From Calamus simplicifolius (Eukaryota > Streptophyta > Magnoliopsida > Arecales > Arecaceae), in contig UESW01005001.1 in assembly GCA_900491605.1 (NCBI GenBank), positions 286,354 to 350,353 of the forward strand: a stretch of 64,000 bases of DNA, read 5' to 3'. Position 1 is the stretch's first letter, and each line of letters opens with the position of its first letter. A program made the translations under genes and the position numbers. This document shows, piece after piece, positions 23,562 to 35,095 of the stretch. Below the pieces are notes generated by a model. It saw only the letters and a list, made by a program, of their open reading frames with translations. It ran no database searches and was not told the origin of the DNA.

Positions 23562-23765
23562 ATGACCGTCGGGTCGACTCGTGCCCTAGATAATCAACCT
23601 GGGACCACGTCGAGTCGACTCGCGCAAAGTCCTCGAGTCGGCTCGCCGAAAGTCACAGAGCACGGATCGAACTCGAGTCGACTCGCTCATACCAGGAGTC
23701 GGCTCCCAAGTTTCAGAGAAACTCGAGTCGACTCCGGTACACACCGAGTCGGCTCGGAGACCATT
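23562..23765. repeat. Internal GAGTCGACTC palindrome cluster
   Basis: At least eight GAGTCGACTC, GAGTCGGCTC or close variants lie in about 200 bp, on the upstream side (minus strand) of the envelope-like ORF. The same motif cluster sits upstream of the TATA box in the LTRs of elements A and B. Confidence 0.7.
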
Positions 23766-23989
23766 TCAGAAAAAAAAAAAAAGATTTGAGAATTGAAATG
23801 ATTCCGGATTTGATTTTGTGTATGATTCATAATCATTGATTTTGATAAATCATTTTGATATGAATTCTAGATACTATTTCCTTAAGATTTTGAGGAATTG
23901 AAAGAATTCTAGATGCATTTCCTTAAGTATTTCAAAATTTATTCAAAAGGATTACAAATTCCTAATTCTCCTCTAAGATATTCAAATCT

Positions 23990-25145
23990 TTCTTCACTTA
24001 GGGGTTTTGTAAGATGTCAGCTAATTGTTCTTCAGTGTTTACATAATCTAAACAAATTTCATCATTAGCTACATGTTCCCTTATAAAATGATATCTAATT
24101 TCTATGTGTTTTGTTCTTGAGTGTTGAATTGGATTTTTAGTTAAATTGATTGCGCTAGTATTATCACATTTATGGGTGTCTTATTAAGTTTGATACCATA
24201 GTCTTCAAGTTGTCGCTTAATCCATAGGATTTGCGCACAGCAACTTCCAGCTGCTACATATTCAGCTTCAGTAGTTGATAATGCAACTGAATTTTGCTTT
24301 TTGCTAAACCATGTGATTAAGTTACTGCCTAAGAAATGGCATGCACCACTTGTGCTTTTTCTATCAATTTTACATCCGGCATAATCAGAATCTGAATATG
24401 CAATTAGGTTTAATGTGGAGTCTCTAGAATACCATAAACCTACATTTTTTGTTCCATTTAGATATCTTAATATTCTTTAACAGCTATTAAGTGTGATTCT
24501 TTAGGTTCAGCTTGAAATCTAGCACACAAACATACTGCAAACATTATATCTGGTCTACTTGCTGTTAAATAGAGAAGGGATCCGATAATACCTCGATAAT
24601 ACTTTTGATCAACCTTCTTACCTTCTTCATCTTTGTCTAGCTTGCATGAAGGACTCATTGGTGTTCCAAGGGGTTTCATTGTTTCCATACCAAACTTTTT
24701 GAGTAGTTCTCTTGTGTACTTGGTTTGGTTGATAAAAATTCCCTCCTTGCATTGTTTGATCTGGAGTCCAAGGAAGAAGTTGAGTTCTCCCATCATGCTC
24801 ATCTCGAATTCTCCCTGCATCAACTTTGCAAATTCTTGACAAAGAGATTCGTTAGTAGCACCAAAAATAATGTCATCTACGTATATTTGTACTACTAGTA
24901 AATCTTTACTTTTTCTTTTAAAAACAAGTTTTGTCTACATTTCCTCTTGTAAAATCATTTTCTATTAGAATTTACTTAACCTATCATACCAAGCTCTAGG
25001 TGCTTGTTTCAAACCATATAAAGCTTTGTGCAATTTAAAAACGTGATTTGAAAATTCGTGATCTTCAAAACCTGGTGGTTGTTCTACATAGACTTCTTCA
25101 TTTATAAACCATTTAAAAATGCGCTTTTAACATCCATTTGAAATT
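23990..25145 (-). pseudogene. copia B reverse transcriptase and RNase H
   Basis: The minus strand reads MSMMGELNFFLGLQIKQCKE, PLGTPMSPSCKLDKDEEGKK and YYRGIIGSLLYLTASRPDIM (24467-24823), the C-terminal RVT_2 region. RNase H follows with phrases such as IAYSDSDYAGCK, STSGACHFLG and STTEAEYVAAGS (about 24440-24230). Frames are interrupted, and the N-terminal RT is cut at 25145. Confidence 0.85.
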
Positions 25146-25146
25146 N
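25146..25146. other. Ambiguous base (N) at a sequence junction
   Basis: The only N seen in the window. Copia B sequence matching window positions 1-140 ends directly before it, and unrelated AT-rich DNA begins after it. This may be a contig join or a deletion breakpoint. Confidence 0.9.
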
Positions 25147-27223
25147 AAAGATCTGCTCGTAAGATTAGCGCTTTTTGACGGATTTCCGGAATTAGGGTTT
25201 TAAAAAGTATAAGCCTTGGAGGAAGAGAGACAGGAGTTGGAAGTTTGGTCGTTCGGTGACGCTGAAATGTCCCCCAACTCACTTTGCGTTTGGACGACGC
25301 AATTTGAAAATTCGGAAGGCCGTTCGGAGGTGCATTTTGAAAATCCAATTTATTTTAAAATGCTGCTTTTTAGAATTTCACATATTACGTAATTATTATA
25401 TCTGAAAATAAAATAAAATCACACACACATATATATATATATAATTTTACATAAGTAGTTCAATATTTTATGTAATATTAATATTATGTAAAATATTTAA
25501 TATTTGTTTTTAATATATATATGTAAATTCATAATATTTATATTATATTTATGTATTCATTAAAAGGTATTAATTATATTTTATGTAACTAGTAATTATA
25601 TATGTAATAAATATAATAGGTATTGATACTTAATTAAAATATTTAAGAGTCATAAAGTAATATATTTAGAAATATGATAAATATGTTCAATTAAATTTAT
25701 CTTTATATAAATATTGTATTACATCATATATTACAAATTAAATATGATTCTAATTACAAATACTTTTATTTTAATTTACACTGATAATTAAATATTATTT
25801 ATCTAAAAATTAATAATAAATATTAATATTTATATAAAATAAATATTTATGAACAAAATAAAAATAACTATTAAAATAATTATTTATGTACTATCTATCT
25901 AAATTTATGTAATAAATTTTTTATAATATTTGTATAAATATTTTGGCATGTAAATGATTATTTTGAGGAATTTATAAATGACAAATTTAGAGGTGGATTT
26001 TAAAATGAGGATTTAAAATTTCCCAAATCTCTCTTTAAAATTTCATAGAATTTGAAAAAAGAAAAAATCTCCTTAAAAAATTAAGTATCCTTAATTCTAT
26101 ATAAATGCAACTTAAAGAGTCTCCAATTTTTGGATTCCAAAAATAATCCCAATTGAATTACACCATTAAAGATTTAAAATATTTACATAATTATTCTAAT
26201 TAAGTTCTTTCTAGAAAAGTTTAAAGTATGTTAAACTTCTCGATGTGAAGTATAATGAATTTAATATTGTTTGATTTAATTTTTCTATGCACCTTTCATT
26301 GCTCCTTAGTTAAAGCCTACCTTCAATCACTTTAGCCTTAATGGCTCGAGTCTTCTTCACCTTCGGTTCAACAATCTTCATTTTTATCTTGATCATTTTT
26401 ATCTTAGCTCTTGCTGCTTTGGTCTCAACCTTTGCCATCTTTACTATAAGCTCACCGACCCTTACCTCTAACCTCTTTATCTCCTCTAGCACTTTCAACC
26501 TTTGTTTGAAGATCTTTGAGCCTCTTTCTCGGCTTATTGATCTTGAGCAAGGTTTCAATTAAAGAAAGGAAGCTTGTGTGCATTGAGCAATCAATATGCA
26601 AATAGAAAAGATGACATTTGTTAGTTCTTAGCTTAAGAGACAATCAAAGTACTCGGTTTATCAGGAGCATGACACATATAGCCATGGCACAGGCCATTGC
26701 ATTATGCCAAACAGACTTCACAGAGAAATCAATCAAGTAGGATAATGACTGAGCCAAAGTGTCCGAGTAAGTTACCAGGCATAGGATCACATAAGTCGAA
26801 GTTAGGTGTATTAAAATGAGAGAAGGTACCAACCAGTTTGAAGGCAGAGGACTAGTTTGAACCCATGAAAGTCAGGGGATTCGAAGGAAGGGTAGGACCT
26901 AATACCCAGGCAATAAAGCAGGAGAAATTGTAGAAGAAGCAAGGACATCATTATCAGACGCACAAATAGTTTCATTATAGGAGTATCAACCTTCTTAACA
27001 GTGGAGACATGGAGCCAAACTAAGCCCCAACTTCACAACTAGCTTCTCACTTGATCTCCTCCATCGCATTTGGTTAGCGGCATATTCCTTAAAATAAGTG
27101 CACCAAATTAAATTAGGAATGATCCATCCTTATAGGGATAAAGTTGGAGGAATTAGCATTACAATTAGATCGAAGAAGACAACTAAAGGAATGAGACCAC
27201 TTGCCCTAATCTCCAAATAAGAC
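25147..27223. other. AT-rich intergenic DNA
   Basis: Long AT-rich stretch with an (AC)n(AT)n microsatellite near 25421-25442. A lysine-rich open frame at 26310-26558 (minus) has no recognisable domain and biased composition; I do not treat it as a gene. Confidence 0.5.
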
Positions 27224-27226
27224 TTA

Positions 27227-27571
27227 GGTAGTGTTTGAAATAGGGGATAAGAGGGGATATCCAAAGGATATCCCCTCTTATTCCCAAAAGCCATAACTAT
27301 AAGGGATAGCAGAGAATAAAGTTAACCAAAGAGATAATCCATGGTTAACCATGGTTAACCATGGGATATCCCCTCAATTTATTTTTAGAGAATGCAGGAA
27401 TAGCTGGTTATCCCTCCAAATAAGAGTAAAAAAAGGTTATCCTATGGATTTACCTTTTTGCATTTGATATGATCAATGGGATAGCCAAGGGATATCCCTA
27501 GGGATAGCCAGGGGATAAACTCTATTCCGTACACTTATCTATGGATAACATTTTTCCTATCAAACACTACC
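27227..27571. mobile_element. Harbinger/Tourist-like MITE (345 bp)
   Basis: Terminal inverted repeats GGTAGTGTTTGA (left) and TCAAACACTACC (right) are flanked by TTA on both sides (27224-27226 and 27572-27574). A 3-bp TTA duplication is diagnostic of the PIF/Harbinger superfamily. The interior is a near-foldback of GGGATA/TATCCC phrases and has no coding capacity. Confidence 0.85.
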
Positions 27572-27614
27572 TTAGTGATTAAAGCACCCTCATCCATAGT
27601 CACAAGGAAGTTTA

Positions 27615-28792
27615 TGATGGGTAATGGACCAAAATAGGCCTTGAATACCCTAATGGGCCTTGAAAGCCTATTACCTCCTTATGTGTGTGAATGAGAAATT
27701 ATGGGGACATTTAGTTCCACATCGAAAAAATCAAAAAAGGAAGGTTCACTTATATGGAAACCACTTCCTTAAAGCTTAAGTTCCTTAGGCTCACCATAAG
27801 TGGAGAGTTTGAGGGTGATGCGTAGCATCACCCCGCACACTCGCACGCGTGTGTGCAAAGGGCGCAATGGGTTCTTTGTAGGCGTACTTTGCACTTCGCA
27901 TCGTCGCGAGGAGCTTGAGGGGCTTTAAATTTTTTTCTAGATCAGGAGGATCTGACGGTGGAGACTGATCAGATCAAGATAAAGGGCTGAGATCAATTGA
28001 CCGTTGATCATCGGATTAGGATCAAAACTGATCATTGATCGATCGAATGAAGGGTCGAGATGCGGTGATCAAATCATGATCACGATCCAACGGTTCACAC
28101 CCCTCGGTTGATCGGTCAACAGGACGGTTGATGATAAGGCACTCGTCCGATCGTCGGTTGGTGATAAGGCACCCGTCCGATCGTACGGTTGGAGATAAGT
28201 CAATGGTCGATCGTGAAAAGGCGTATCAAAAATGTGCAACCGCCTATCTGATAACGCGATCATCGGATCATGACGATGAAAAGGCGTATCAGAACGTTGA
28301 TTAGCTTATCTGATCGGCTGAACTTTAGATCACGGCCATAGATCGGCTTATCACATCACGAAAGGACTTATTGATCAGACCGTTGATCGGATCCGATCAG
28401 ATCTAACGGTACAGATTAATTCCAAAGGGTTGCTTCCAAGGGGCACCTAAAACCTATAAATAGGACCCTAAACCAAGCATTTTCATTCAATCCAATCCAT
28501 TCCGAATTGAGTTCAATTTGAATCAATTATAGCCTTCTCCTCTCTTAGGCATTTGCATACTTTCCTAAGGGTAGTATAGCAATAGTGCATCAAAAAGAGA
28601 GTAGCATTCTTGGTTCGAATTTTTTGATGAATTGTAGTGCTGCTTTCATCAAAAGGAGACTGTTGTATCCTGGGAGACAATCGTCATACTGACCGTAAGC
28701 ACCATTGCGGGACAAAATTGTCTTAAGGACATAGAGTATAACTCTAGCCTCAGTCTAATCAATTAGGTAGCCACCATCTGCCACAACCAACA
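27615..28792 (+). repeat. 5' LTR of copia C (1178 bp)
   Basis: Begins TGATGGGTAATGG and ends CACAACCAACA. It contains repeated GATCGG/CGATCA and GATAAGGC phrases (about 27930-28400), a TATA box (28455-28462) and a U5 that closely matches the 3' LTR. Confidence 0.9.
28455..28462 (+). promoter_or_regulatory. TATA box of copia C
   Basis: TATAAATA in the 5' LTR, preceded by GC-mixed U3 with repeated GATC-containing motifs. This segment is absent from the 3' LTR. Confidence 0.6.
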
Positions 28793-28815
28793 ATCTTAAG
28801 ACAATTTCTGCTACC
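28793..28815 (+). other. Short leader of copia C without a tRNA-iMet site
   Basis: Only 23 nt separate the LTR from the first ATG. They do not contain TGGTATCAGAGC. CTTAAGACAATTT (28795-28807) is an exact complement of 28715-28727 in the U5 of the same LTR. Confidence 0.6.
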
Positions 28816-29700
28816 ATGGAAGTGCTGCTGCAGATGGCTACTATGACGACATCCGTTCAAGCCGAAAGACCGAAGAAATTCTCTGGCATGGACTTCAAGA
28901 GGTGGCAACAGAAGATGCTGTTCTACCTCACAACTCTGAATCTGGTCAGAGTGTTGAATGAAGATCCACCTGTCCTAAAGGAAGGGGAGACCGACAAGCA
29001 AGTCATTGCTGCGGTGGAGGCATGGAAGCACTCAGACTTTCTTTGCAAGAACTACATCCTTAATGGTCTGGACAATACCCTGTACAATGTGTACAACAGT
29101 ATTGCTACTGCCAAGGAGTTATGGGCATCCCTAGACAAAAAGTACAAGACAGAGGATGCTGGACACAAGAAGTTTGTGGTTGGAAGGTTCTTAGACTACA
29201 AGATGGTCGACCACAAAACTAGTTATGGAGCAAGTCCAAGAGCTCCAGATCATCCTGCATGAGATACATGCAGAGAGAATGTCTCTCAGTGAGTCATTCC
29301 AGGTAGCTGCCATCATAGAGAAGCTACCACCATTATGGAAGGACTTCAAGAACTACCTGAAGCATAAGCGGAAGGAGATGGGACTTGAAGACCTAATTGT
29401 CCGCCTGAGGATCGAGGAGGACAATAAGAGCCAAGACAAGAAGACAGGAGGACAACCTGCTGAGCCAAAGGCCAACCTCATAGAAGGAAGAAAGAAACGC
29501 AAGTTTCCAGGCGAAGGCTTTAAACAGAAGAAGGGCAATCCAAAGAAATATAAGTTTAAGGAAAGTGCTTTGTTTGTGGAAAGCAAGGACACAAATCCAA
29601 GGACTGCCGTTTCAAGGATAAAGAAAAGAAAGAAGTCAATATTACTGAAACCCTATCCAAAGAGGTATCCGAGATGATGCTGTCAGCTTGTATTTGAAGC
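28816..29700 (+). pseudogene. copia C gag with zinc knuckle, frame-broken
   Basis: Starts at ATG 28816. The capsid-like UBN2 region has [20 protein letters not shown] near the N-terminus, then [20 protein letters not shown] and [23 protein letters not shown]2CX4HX4C zinc knuckle is encoded at 29566-29607, but in a different frame from the preceding capsid. At least two frameshifts (near 29215 and between 29540 and 29566) interrupt it. Confidence 0.9.
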
Positions 29701-29704
29701 AAAC

Positions 29705-32700
29705 ATGGTTGACAAAGCAAATGAGTGGTACATCGACACTGGAGCTACCAGACATGTCTGCTCTGATAAGAGTATGTTCTCATCATATACTCCTATCAAT
29801 GGTAGAAATTTGGTCATGGGTAACTCCGCTACATCCAAGATAGAAGGACTTGGCCGCATCGTTATGAAGATGACATCTGGCAAGGAGCTTCTACTGAATG
29901 ATGTGCTACATGTCCCTGACATCCGGAAGAATCTTATATCAGGCTCCCTCCTAAGCAAACATGGCTTTAGGATGGTCTTGAGTCTGATAAATTTGTACTC
30001 ACTAAGGGGGGATATTTATTGGAAGGGGTTACTTGAATAATGGATTATTCAAGGTGAATGTAATGACTGTACACAGAAACCTTGAAATAAATAAAGCTTC
30101 TTCTTCTGCTTATATGGTTGACTCTTCTTGTTTATGGCATGATAGATTAGGACATGTGAATTTTAATTCATTACGAAAATTAATGAAATTAGAATTATTA
30201 CCTAATCATGAAATCGATCCACATTACAAGTGTGAAGTGTGTGTTGAAGCTAAGTTAGCAAAAACACCATTTCCATCAGTTGAAAGAAATACTGAACCTC
30301 TTGACTTAATTCACAGTGATCTATGTGACTTAAAGTCAGTTCAAACTAGAGGAGGTAAAAAGTATTTTATAACATTTATTGATGATTCAACAAGATACTG
30401 CTATGTGTATCTACTAAAGTCTAAGGATGAGGCTTTAGAAATGTTTAAATGTTATAAGAATGAAGTTGAAAATCAACTTGGAAAAAGATTAAGGCCATAA
30501 GGAGTGATAGAGGTGGTGAATACGATGCACCTTTTGACGAATTCTGTCAAGAGCATGGCATTATTCATCAAACTACTGCTCCTTATTCGCCTCAATCTAA
30601 TGGAATTGCGGAACGTAAAAACCGCACATTAAAAGAAATGATGAATGCTATGTTAAATTCTGGTACACCACAGAATTTATGGGGAGAAGCAATTCTCTCA
30701 GCAAATCATATTCTTAATAAGATACCTCTTAAGAAGAAGGAAGTTACTCCATATGAGTTATGGAAAGGAAAGAAGCCTTCTTACAATTACTTAAGAGTGT
30801 GGGGGTGTCTAGCTAAAGTAGCTATTCCGGACCCCAAAAAGGTCAAAATAGGACCTAAAACTGTTGATTGTATATTTATCGGTTATGCACATAATAGTAG
30901 TGCATATCGCTTTCTTGTGTATAAATCAGATATAACTGATATACAGAAAAATACAATCATGGAATCAAGGAATGCAACATTCTTTGAAGATATATTTCCA
31001 AGTAAAAGGAAATTAGAAATAAGTTCAAATAAAAGAACTTATGATAATACTGCTAGTAGTAGTCATCAGGAAGAATATCCTGAAGATGAACCCAGACGCA
31101 GTAAGAGACCAAAAGTTGCAAAGTCCTTTGGTCCTGATTATGTAACTTATATGTTACAAGATGAACCTCAGACATTCAAAGAGGCAATGTCTAATCCAGA
31201 AGCACCCTTTTGGAAAGAAGCTGTCAATAATGAAATTGAGTCCATCATGCATAATCATACCTGGGAGTTGGTAGACTTACCATCTGGTATGAAACCTTTA
31301 GGGTGCAAGTGGATTTAAGAAAAAGCTAAAAGCTGATGGATCAATTGACAAGTATAAAGCCAGATTAGTGGCTAAGGGCTTCAAACAAAAAGAAGGTATA
31401 GACTTCTTTGATACCTATTCACCAGTAAGTAGAATAACATCTATAAGAATGTTAATCGCTTTTGCAGCCATTAACAATCTTGAAATTCATCAAATGGATG
31501 TTAAAACTGCTTTTCTGAATGGTGAATTAGATGAAGAAATATACATGGAACAACCTGAGGGATTTATTGTTCCAGGACAAGAAAAGGTGTGTAGACTTGT
31601 TAAATCCTTATATGGATTAAAGCAAGCACCTAAGCAATGGCATATAAAATTTGATAATGTAATGTTATCAAATGGATTCAAAATAAATGAATGTGACAAA
31701 TATATATGCCAAAACCCTGCCTGAAGGGTATGTGATAATCTGCTTATATGTAGATGACCTGTTAATCATTGGTAGTAATACTGAAATGATTAAACAGACA
31801 AAGAAAATGTTGATCAAACATTTTGATATGAAAAATATGGGTGTTGCAGATGTTATACTAGGGATTCGAATCACTAGAACATCTGAAGAAATAATATTAT
31901 CTCAATCTCATTATATTGAGAAAATATTAAATAAGTATAAAAAGTATGATACTAGCCCGGTGAAAACACCTGTAGATGTTAATCTACATTTGGCTAAGTA
32001 TACTGGAGAACCCATATCTCAATTGGAATACTCACGTATAATTGGCAGTTTAATGTATGTCATGAATTGTACTCGTCCTGACATAGCATATGCTGTCAAT
32101 AAGTTGAGTAGATTTACAAGTAATCCAGGTCCAAATCATTGGACAGCTCTAATAAGGGTATTAAGATATCTGCGATATACCCTAAGTTATGGATTACATT
32201 ATTCAAGATATCCAGCTGTACTAGAAGGATACAGTGATGCAAATTGGATATCTAACACAGAAGATACAAAATCCACAAGTGGATATGTATTCACCTTAGG
32301 AGGAGGTGCTGTGTCATGGAAATCTTCTAAGCAAACATGTATAGCTCGATCCACTATGGAATCTGAGTTTATTGCCTTAGAAAAGGCGCTGAAGAAGCAG
32401 AATGGCTTCGAAACCTTTTAGAAGATATTCCATGTTGGCCAAAGCCTGTGTCTGCAATATGCATACATTGTGATAGTCAATCGGCAATATGCAGAGCACA
32501 GAATAAGATGTATAATGGTAAGTCTAGACATATACGTCGTAGACATAATACCATTAAGCAGTTACTTGAAATTGGTGTAATTTCTATTGACTATGTTCAG
32601 TCAAAGAAAAACCTAGCGGATCCATTAACAAAGGGGTTACCAAGAGATCAAGTAAACTGTTTATCGAGGGGAATGGGTTTAAAACCTATAACTGAAAAAT

Positions 32701-32708
32701 CTTCATAG
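29705..32708 (+). pseudogene. copia C pol: protease, integrase, RT, RNase H, frame-broken
   Basis: The protease active site DTGA is encoded at 29735-29746. Integrase follows: [20 protein letters not shown] and [14 protein letters not shown] (zinc-binding), [20 protein letters not shown], an SDRGGEYD segment near 30505, and PQSNGIAERKNRTLKEMM near 30590. RT has the catalytic YVDDLL at 31746-31763. RNase H includes [32 protein letters not shown] and HCDSQSAICRAQN, ending at 32708. Frames shift near 29690, 30035, 30482, 31315, 31710 and 32385, so no single polyprotein can be made. Confidence 0.95.
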
Positions 32709-33313
32709 TGGATACCCAACCTAGCTGACTGGAGATCCCAAGATCTAGGTTCAAAAGGGACAACTAAATTATGAAGAGACTTGATAGCACTAAGGATGTA
32801 CAATCCTACTCATTCCTATGATAATTGGTGCTACCTGCTAAAGGTACTAGGATAAGCATTGCTTTTAATGATTCTTATGACATGAACATCATGTGGGGTA
32901 TAGCAGGATACTCTTAATAAGAATCACCTATGTGAGTGTGAACTGGGCCAATTCTATGAGAATTTTAAGGTTTAATTCTCTGAAGCACTCATGAGACCAG
33001 GAGTTGTTCGGGGCCAAAATGAACACAACCATGAGAACCAAAAGAATGCTCGGGAAGAAGTTGCGTGATTATTGTCTTAGTTTACACAAAACGCTGAAAG
33101 GTTCAAGACATCATGTTCACCTTTTAGCAAGTAAACTCGATAACAACTCACTAAGGAAGGTTCAAAGCCACAAGCTACCTATCCCGATACAACTTCATCC
33201 CATTATACTCTCTTTAGTGTGTCTGCATATTCATTTGCATTAAAATCCTTTTATGTGGGGGTTTGCCTTTGCTGATCTTTGATGATCTTTGATCTAAGTC
33301 CAATTTCCATTCA

Positions 33314-33323
33314 TGTGGGGGAT
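33314..33323 (+). other. Polypurine tract of copia C
   Basis: TGTGGGGGAT sits directly before the 3' LTR start TGTTGGG. A similar tract, ATGTGGGGGTTTG, occurs about 60 bp upstream near 33254. Confidence 0.75.
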
Positions 33324-33903
33324 TGTTGGGTAATGGGCCAAAATAGGCCTTAAATACCCTAATGGGCCTTGAAAGCCCATTACCTCCTTATGTGTGTGAA
33401 TGAGAAATTATGGGACATTTAGTCCCACATCGAAAAAATCAAAAAAGGAAGGTTTACTTATATGGAAACCACTTCCTTGAAGCTTAAGTTCCTTAGGCTC
33501 ACCATAAGTGGAGAGCTTGAGGATGATGCGTAGCATCACCCCGCGCCCGCGCACGCACGTGTGCGAAGGGCGCAATGGGTGCTTTGTAGGCGCACTTTGC
33601 ACTATCAAATCCATTCCGAATTGAGTTCAATTTGAATCAATTCTAGTCTTCTCCTCTCTTAGGCATTTGCATACTTTCCTAAGGGTAGTATAGCAATAGT
33701 GCATAAAAAAAGAGTAGCATTCTTGGTTCGAATTTTTTGGTGAATTGTAGTGCTGCTTTCATCAAAAGAGACTGTTGTATCCTAGGAGACAATCGTCATA
33801 CTGACCGTAAGCACCATTGCGGGACAAAATTATCTTAAGGCATAGAGTATAACTCTAGCCTCAGTCTAATCAATTAGGTAGCCACTATCTGCCACAACCA
33901 ATA
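33324..33903 (+). repeat. 3' LTR of copia C, internally deleted (580 bp)
   Basis: Starts TGTTGGGTAATGG and ends CACAACCAATA (the final CA has changed to TA). Compared with the 5' LTR it lacks about 600 bp equivalent to 27895-28493, including the TATA box. The rest aligns closely. Confidence 0.9.
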
Positions 33904-33908
33904 GTTTA

Positions 33909-34185
33909 TAGGAAGATCTATGACAAAAAGAAAATCTAAGAAGGAGAAGCAGACATACCCACAAAACATCAGATGAAGACAAAGTCAAATAAAGCAGAAA
34001 AAAGACCTAAATCCAAAAGAAAACACCAAATACAAGTGTATGAAAAAGACTATAGTAAAGCAAGAACACTTAGAGCACTTGCTTTTAAAGATATCAAGAG
34101 GCCATCGCTTGCAAACCATGAATATCAGACTCAATTTGTTATCATAACGTATATCCAACCTTTAGGGGACGAGAAGAGGATGTAT
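33909..34185. other. Unassigned sequence between two elements
   Basis: A lysine-rich open stretch (33973-34194, plus) with no domain I recognise. It could be an old transposon piece or host DNA. Confidence 0.4.
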
Positions 34186-35095
34186 GAAGATTGAAGGAAA
34201 AACTTTGTACATCGCATCTGGTGCAGCAAGTTCTATGTGGGCCCCTTCTTATTGGTCCACATGCTTACGATACCCATTAAAAAATATTAAGACAGCCTTA
34301 CGACATCCCGAGAAAAAAATTTACGACACCCCAGTTTTAAGCTTACGACACCGTAGTTATAAAACTAAGACACCCATTCATAAAGCAAAAAAAAAATTAC
34401 AACACCCCAGGCCATAGTTATAAAATTACGACACCCCTTCAGAAATGTGTCTGTACACAAATTTCAAAAAAAAAGCTAAATATGTATTAATGCACGTCCG
34501 TCAAAATTTAATATGACACCCAAGTTTTAAACTTACGACACCGTAGTTATAAAATTAAGACACCCATTAAAAACGTCAAAAAAAATTATGACATCCTAGT
34601 TGTAAATTTATGACACCGTAGTTATAAAATTACGACACCCACTCAGAAAATGTGTCTGTACACAAATTTAAAAAAAAGCTGAATGGGTATTAATGCATGT
34701 CAGATAACTTTTTTTTTAGAATTTGTGTACGGATACATTTTCTGAGTGGGTATCGTAATTTTATAACTATGGTGTCATAACTTTACAACTGGGATGTCAT
34801 AATTTTTTTTTGCTTTCTGAAGGGGTGCCTTAATTTTATAACTACGGCATCGTAAATTTAAAACTAGGGTGTCGTAATTTTTTTTTGCTTTTTGAACGGG
34901 TGTCTTAACTTTATAACTACGATGTCATAAGCTTAAAACTGAAGTATCATAATTTTTTTCTTCGAAATATCGTAAAGTTGTCTTAACATTTTTTAATGGG
35001 TGTCGTAAGCATATCGACCAATAAGAAGGGACGGTGCAGCCCACGTAGGACTTGCTGCACCGGATGCGGTGTACAAAGACTTTTTCGAAGATTGA
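34186..35095. mobile_element. Mutator-like foldback element with 9-bp target duplication
   Basis: GAAGATTGA at 34186-34194 and 35087-35095 flanks an 892-bp inverted-repeat element (34195-35086). The termini read GGAAAAACTTTGTACATCGC on the left and the inverse of GAAAAAGTCTTTGTACACCG on the right; the arms extend well over 100 bp, through GGTGCAGCAAG and CTTCTTATTGG. The whole interior folds back and consists of alternating TTACGACACC and TAGTTTTAAAC/TAGTTATAAAA phrases. A 9-bp duplication with long inverted repeats is the Mutator (MULE) signature. There is no transposase. Confidence 0.85.

Larger units (their letters stand above)
19791..25145 (-). mobile_element. Ty1/copia element B, 3' half with envelope-like ORF
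   Basis: In element orientation (minus) it runs from RT/RNase H (25145-about 24000) through an envelope-like ORF region (about 23470-22171), a polypurine tract (21520-21531) and a 3' LTR (19791-21519). The order pol, extra ORF, LTR resembles the SIRE/Maximus lineage of plant copia. It is cut off at 25145, next to an ambiguous base, within sequence matching the first 140 bases of the window. Confidence 0.85.
27610..33908 (+). mobile_element. Complete Ty1/copia element C with GTTTA target duplications
   Basis: GTTTA occurs at 27610-27614 and 33904-33908, flanking 27615-33903. The order is 5' LTR, gag, protease, integrase, RT, RNase H, polypurine tract, 3' LTR. It is complete in layout but the coding region has about eight frame breaks, and the 3' LTR has an internal deletion, so it is not autonomous now. 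Confidence 0.95.

Noticed and set aside
26310..26562. Lysine-rich 82-codon frame with coiled-coil look
   Set aside because: Low-complexity repetition of similar codons with an equally open opposite strand; no neighbour or splice context supports a gene.
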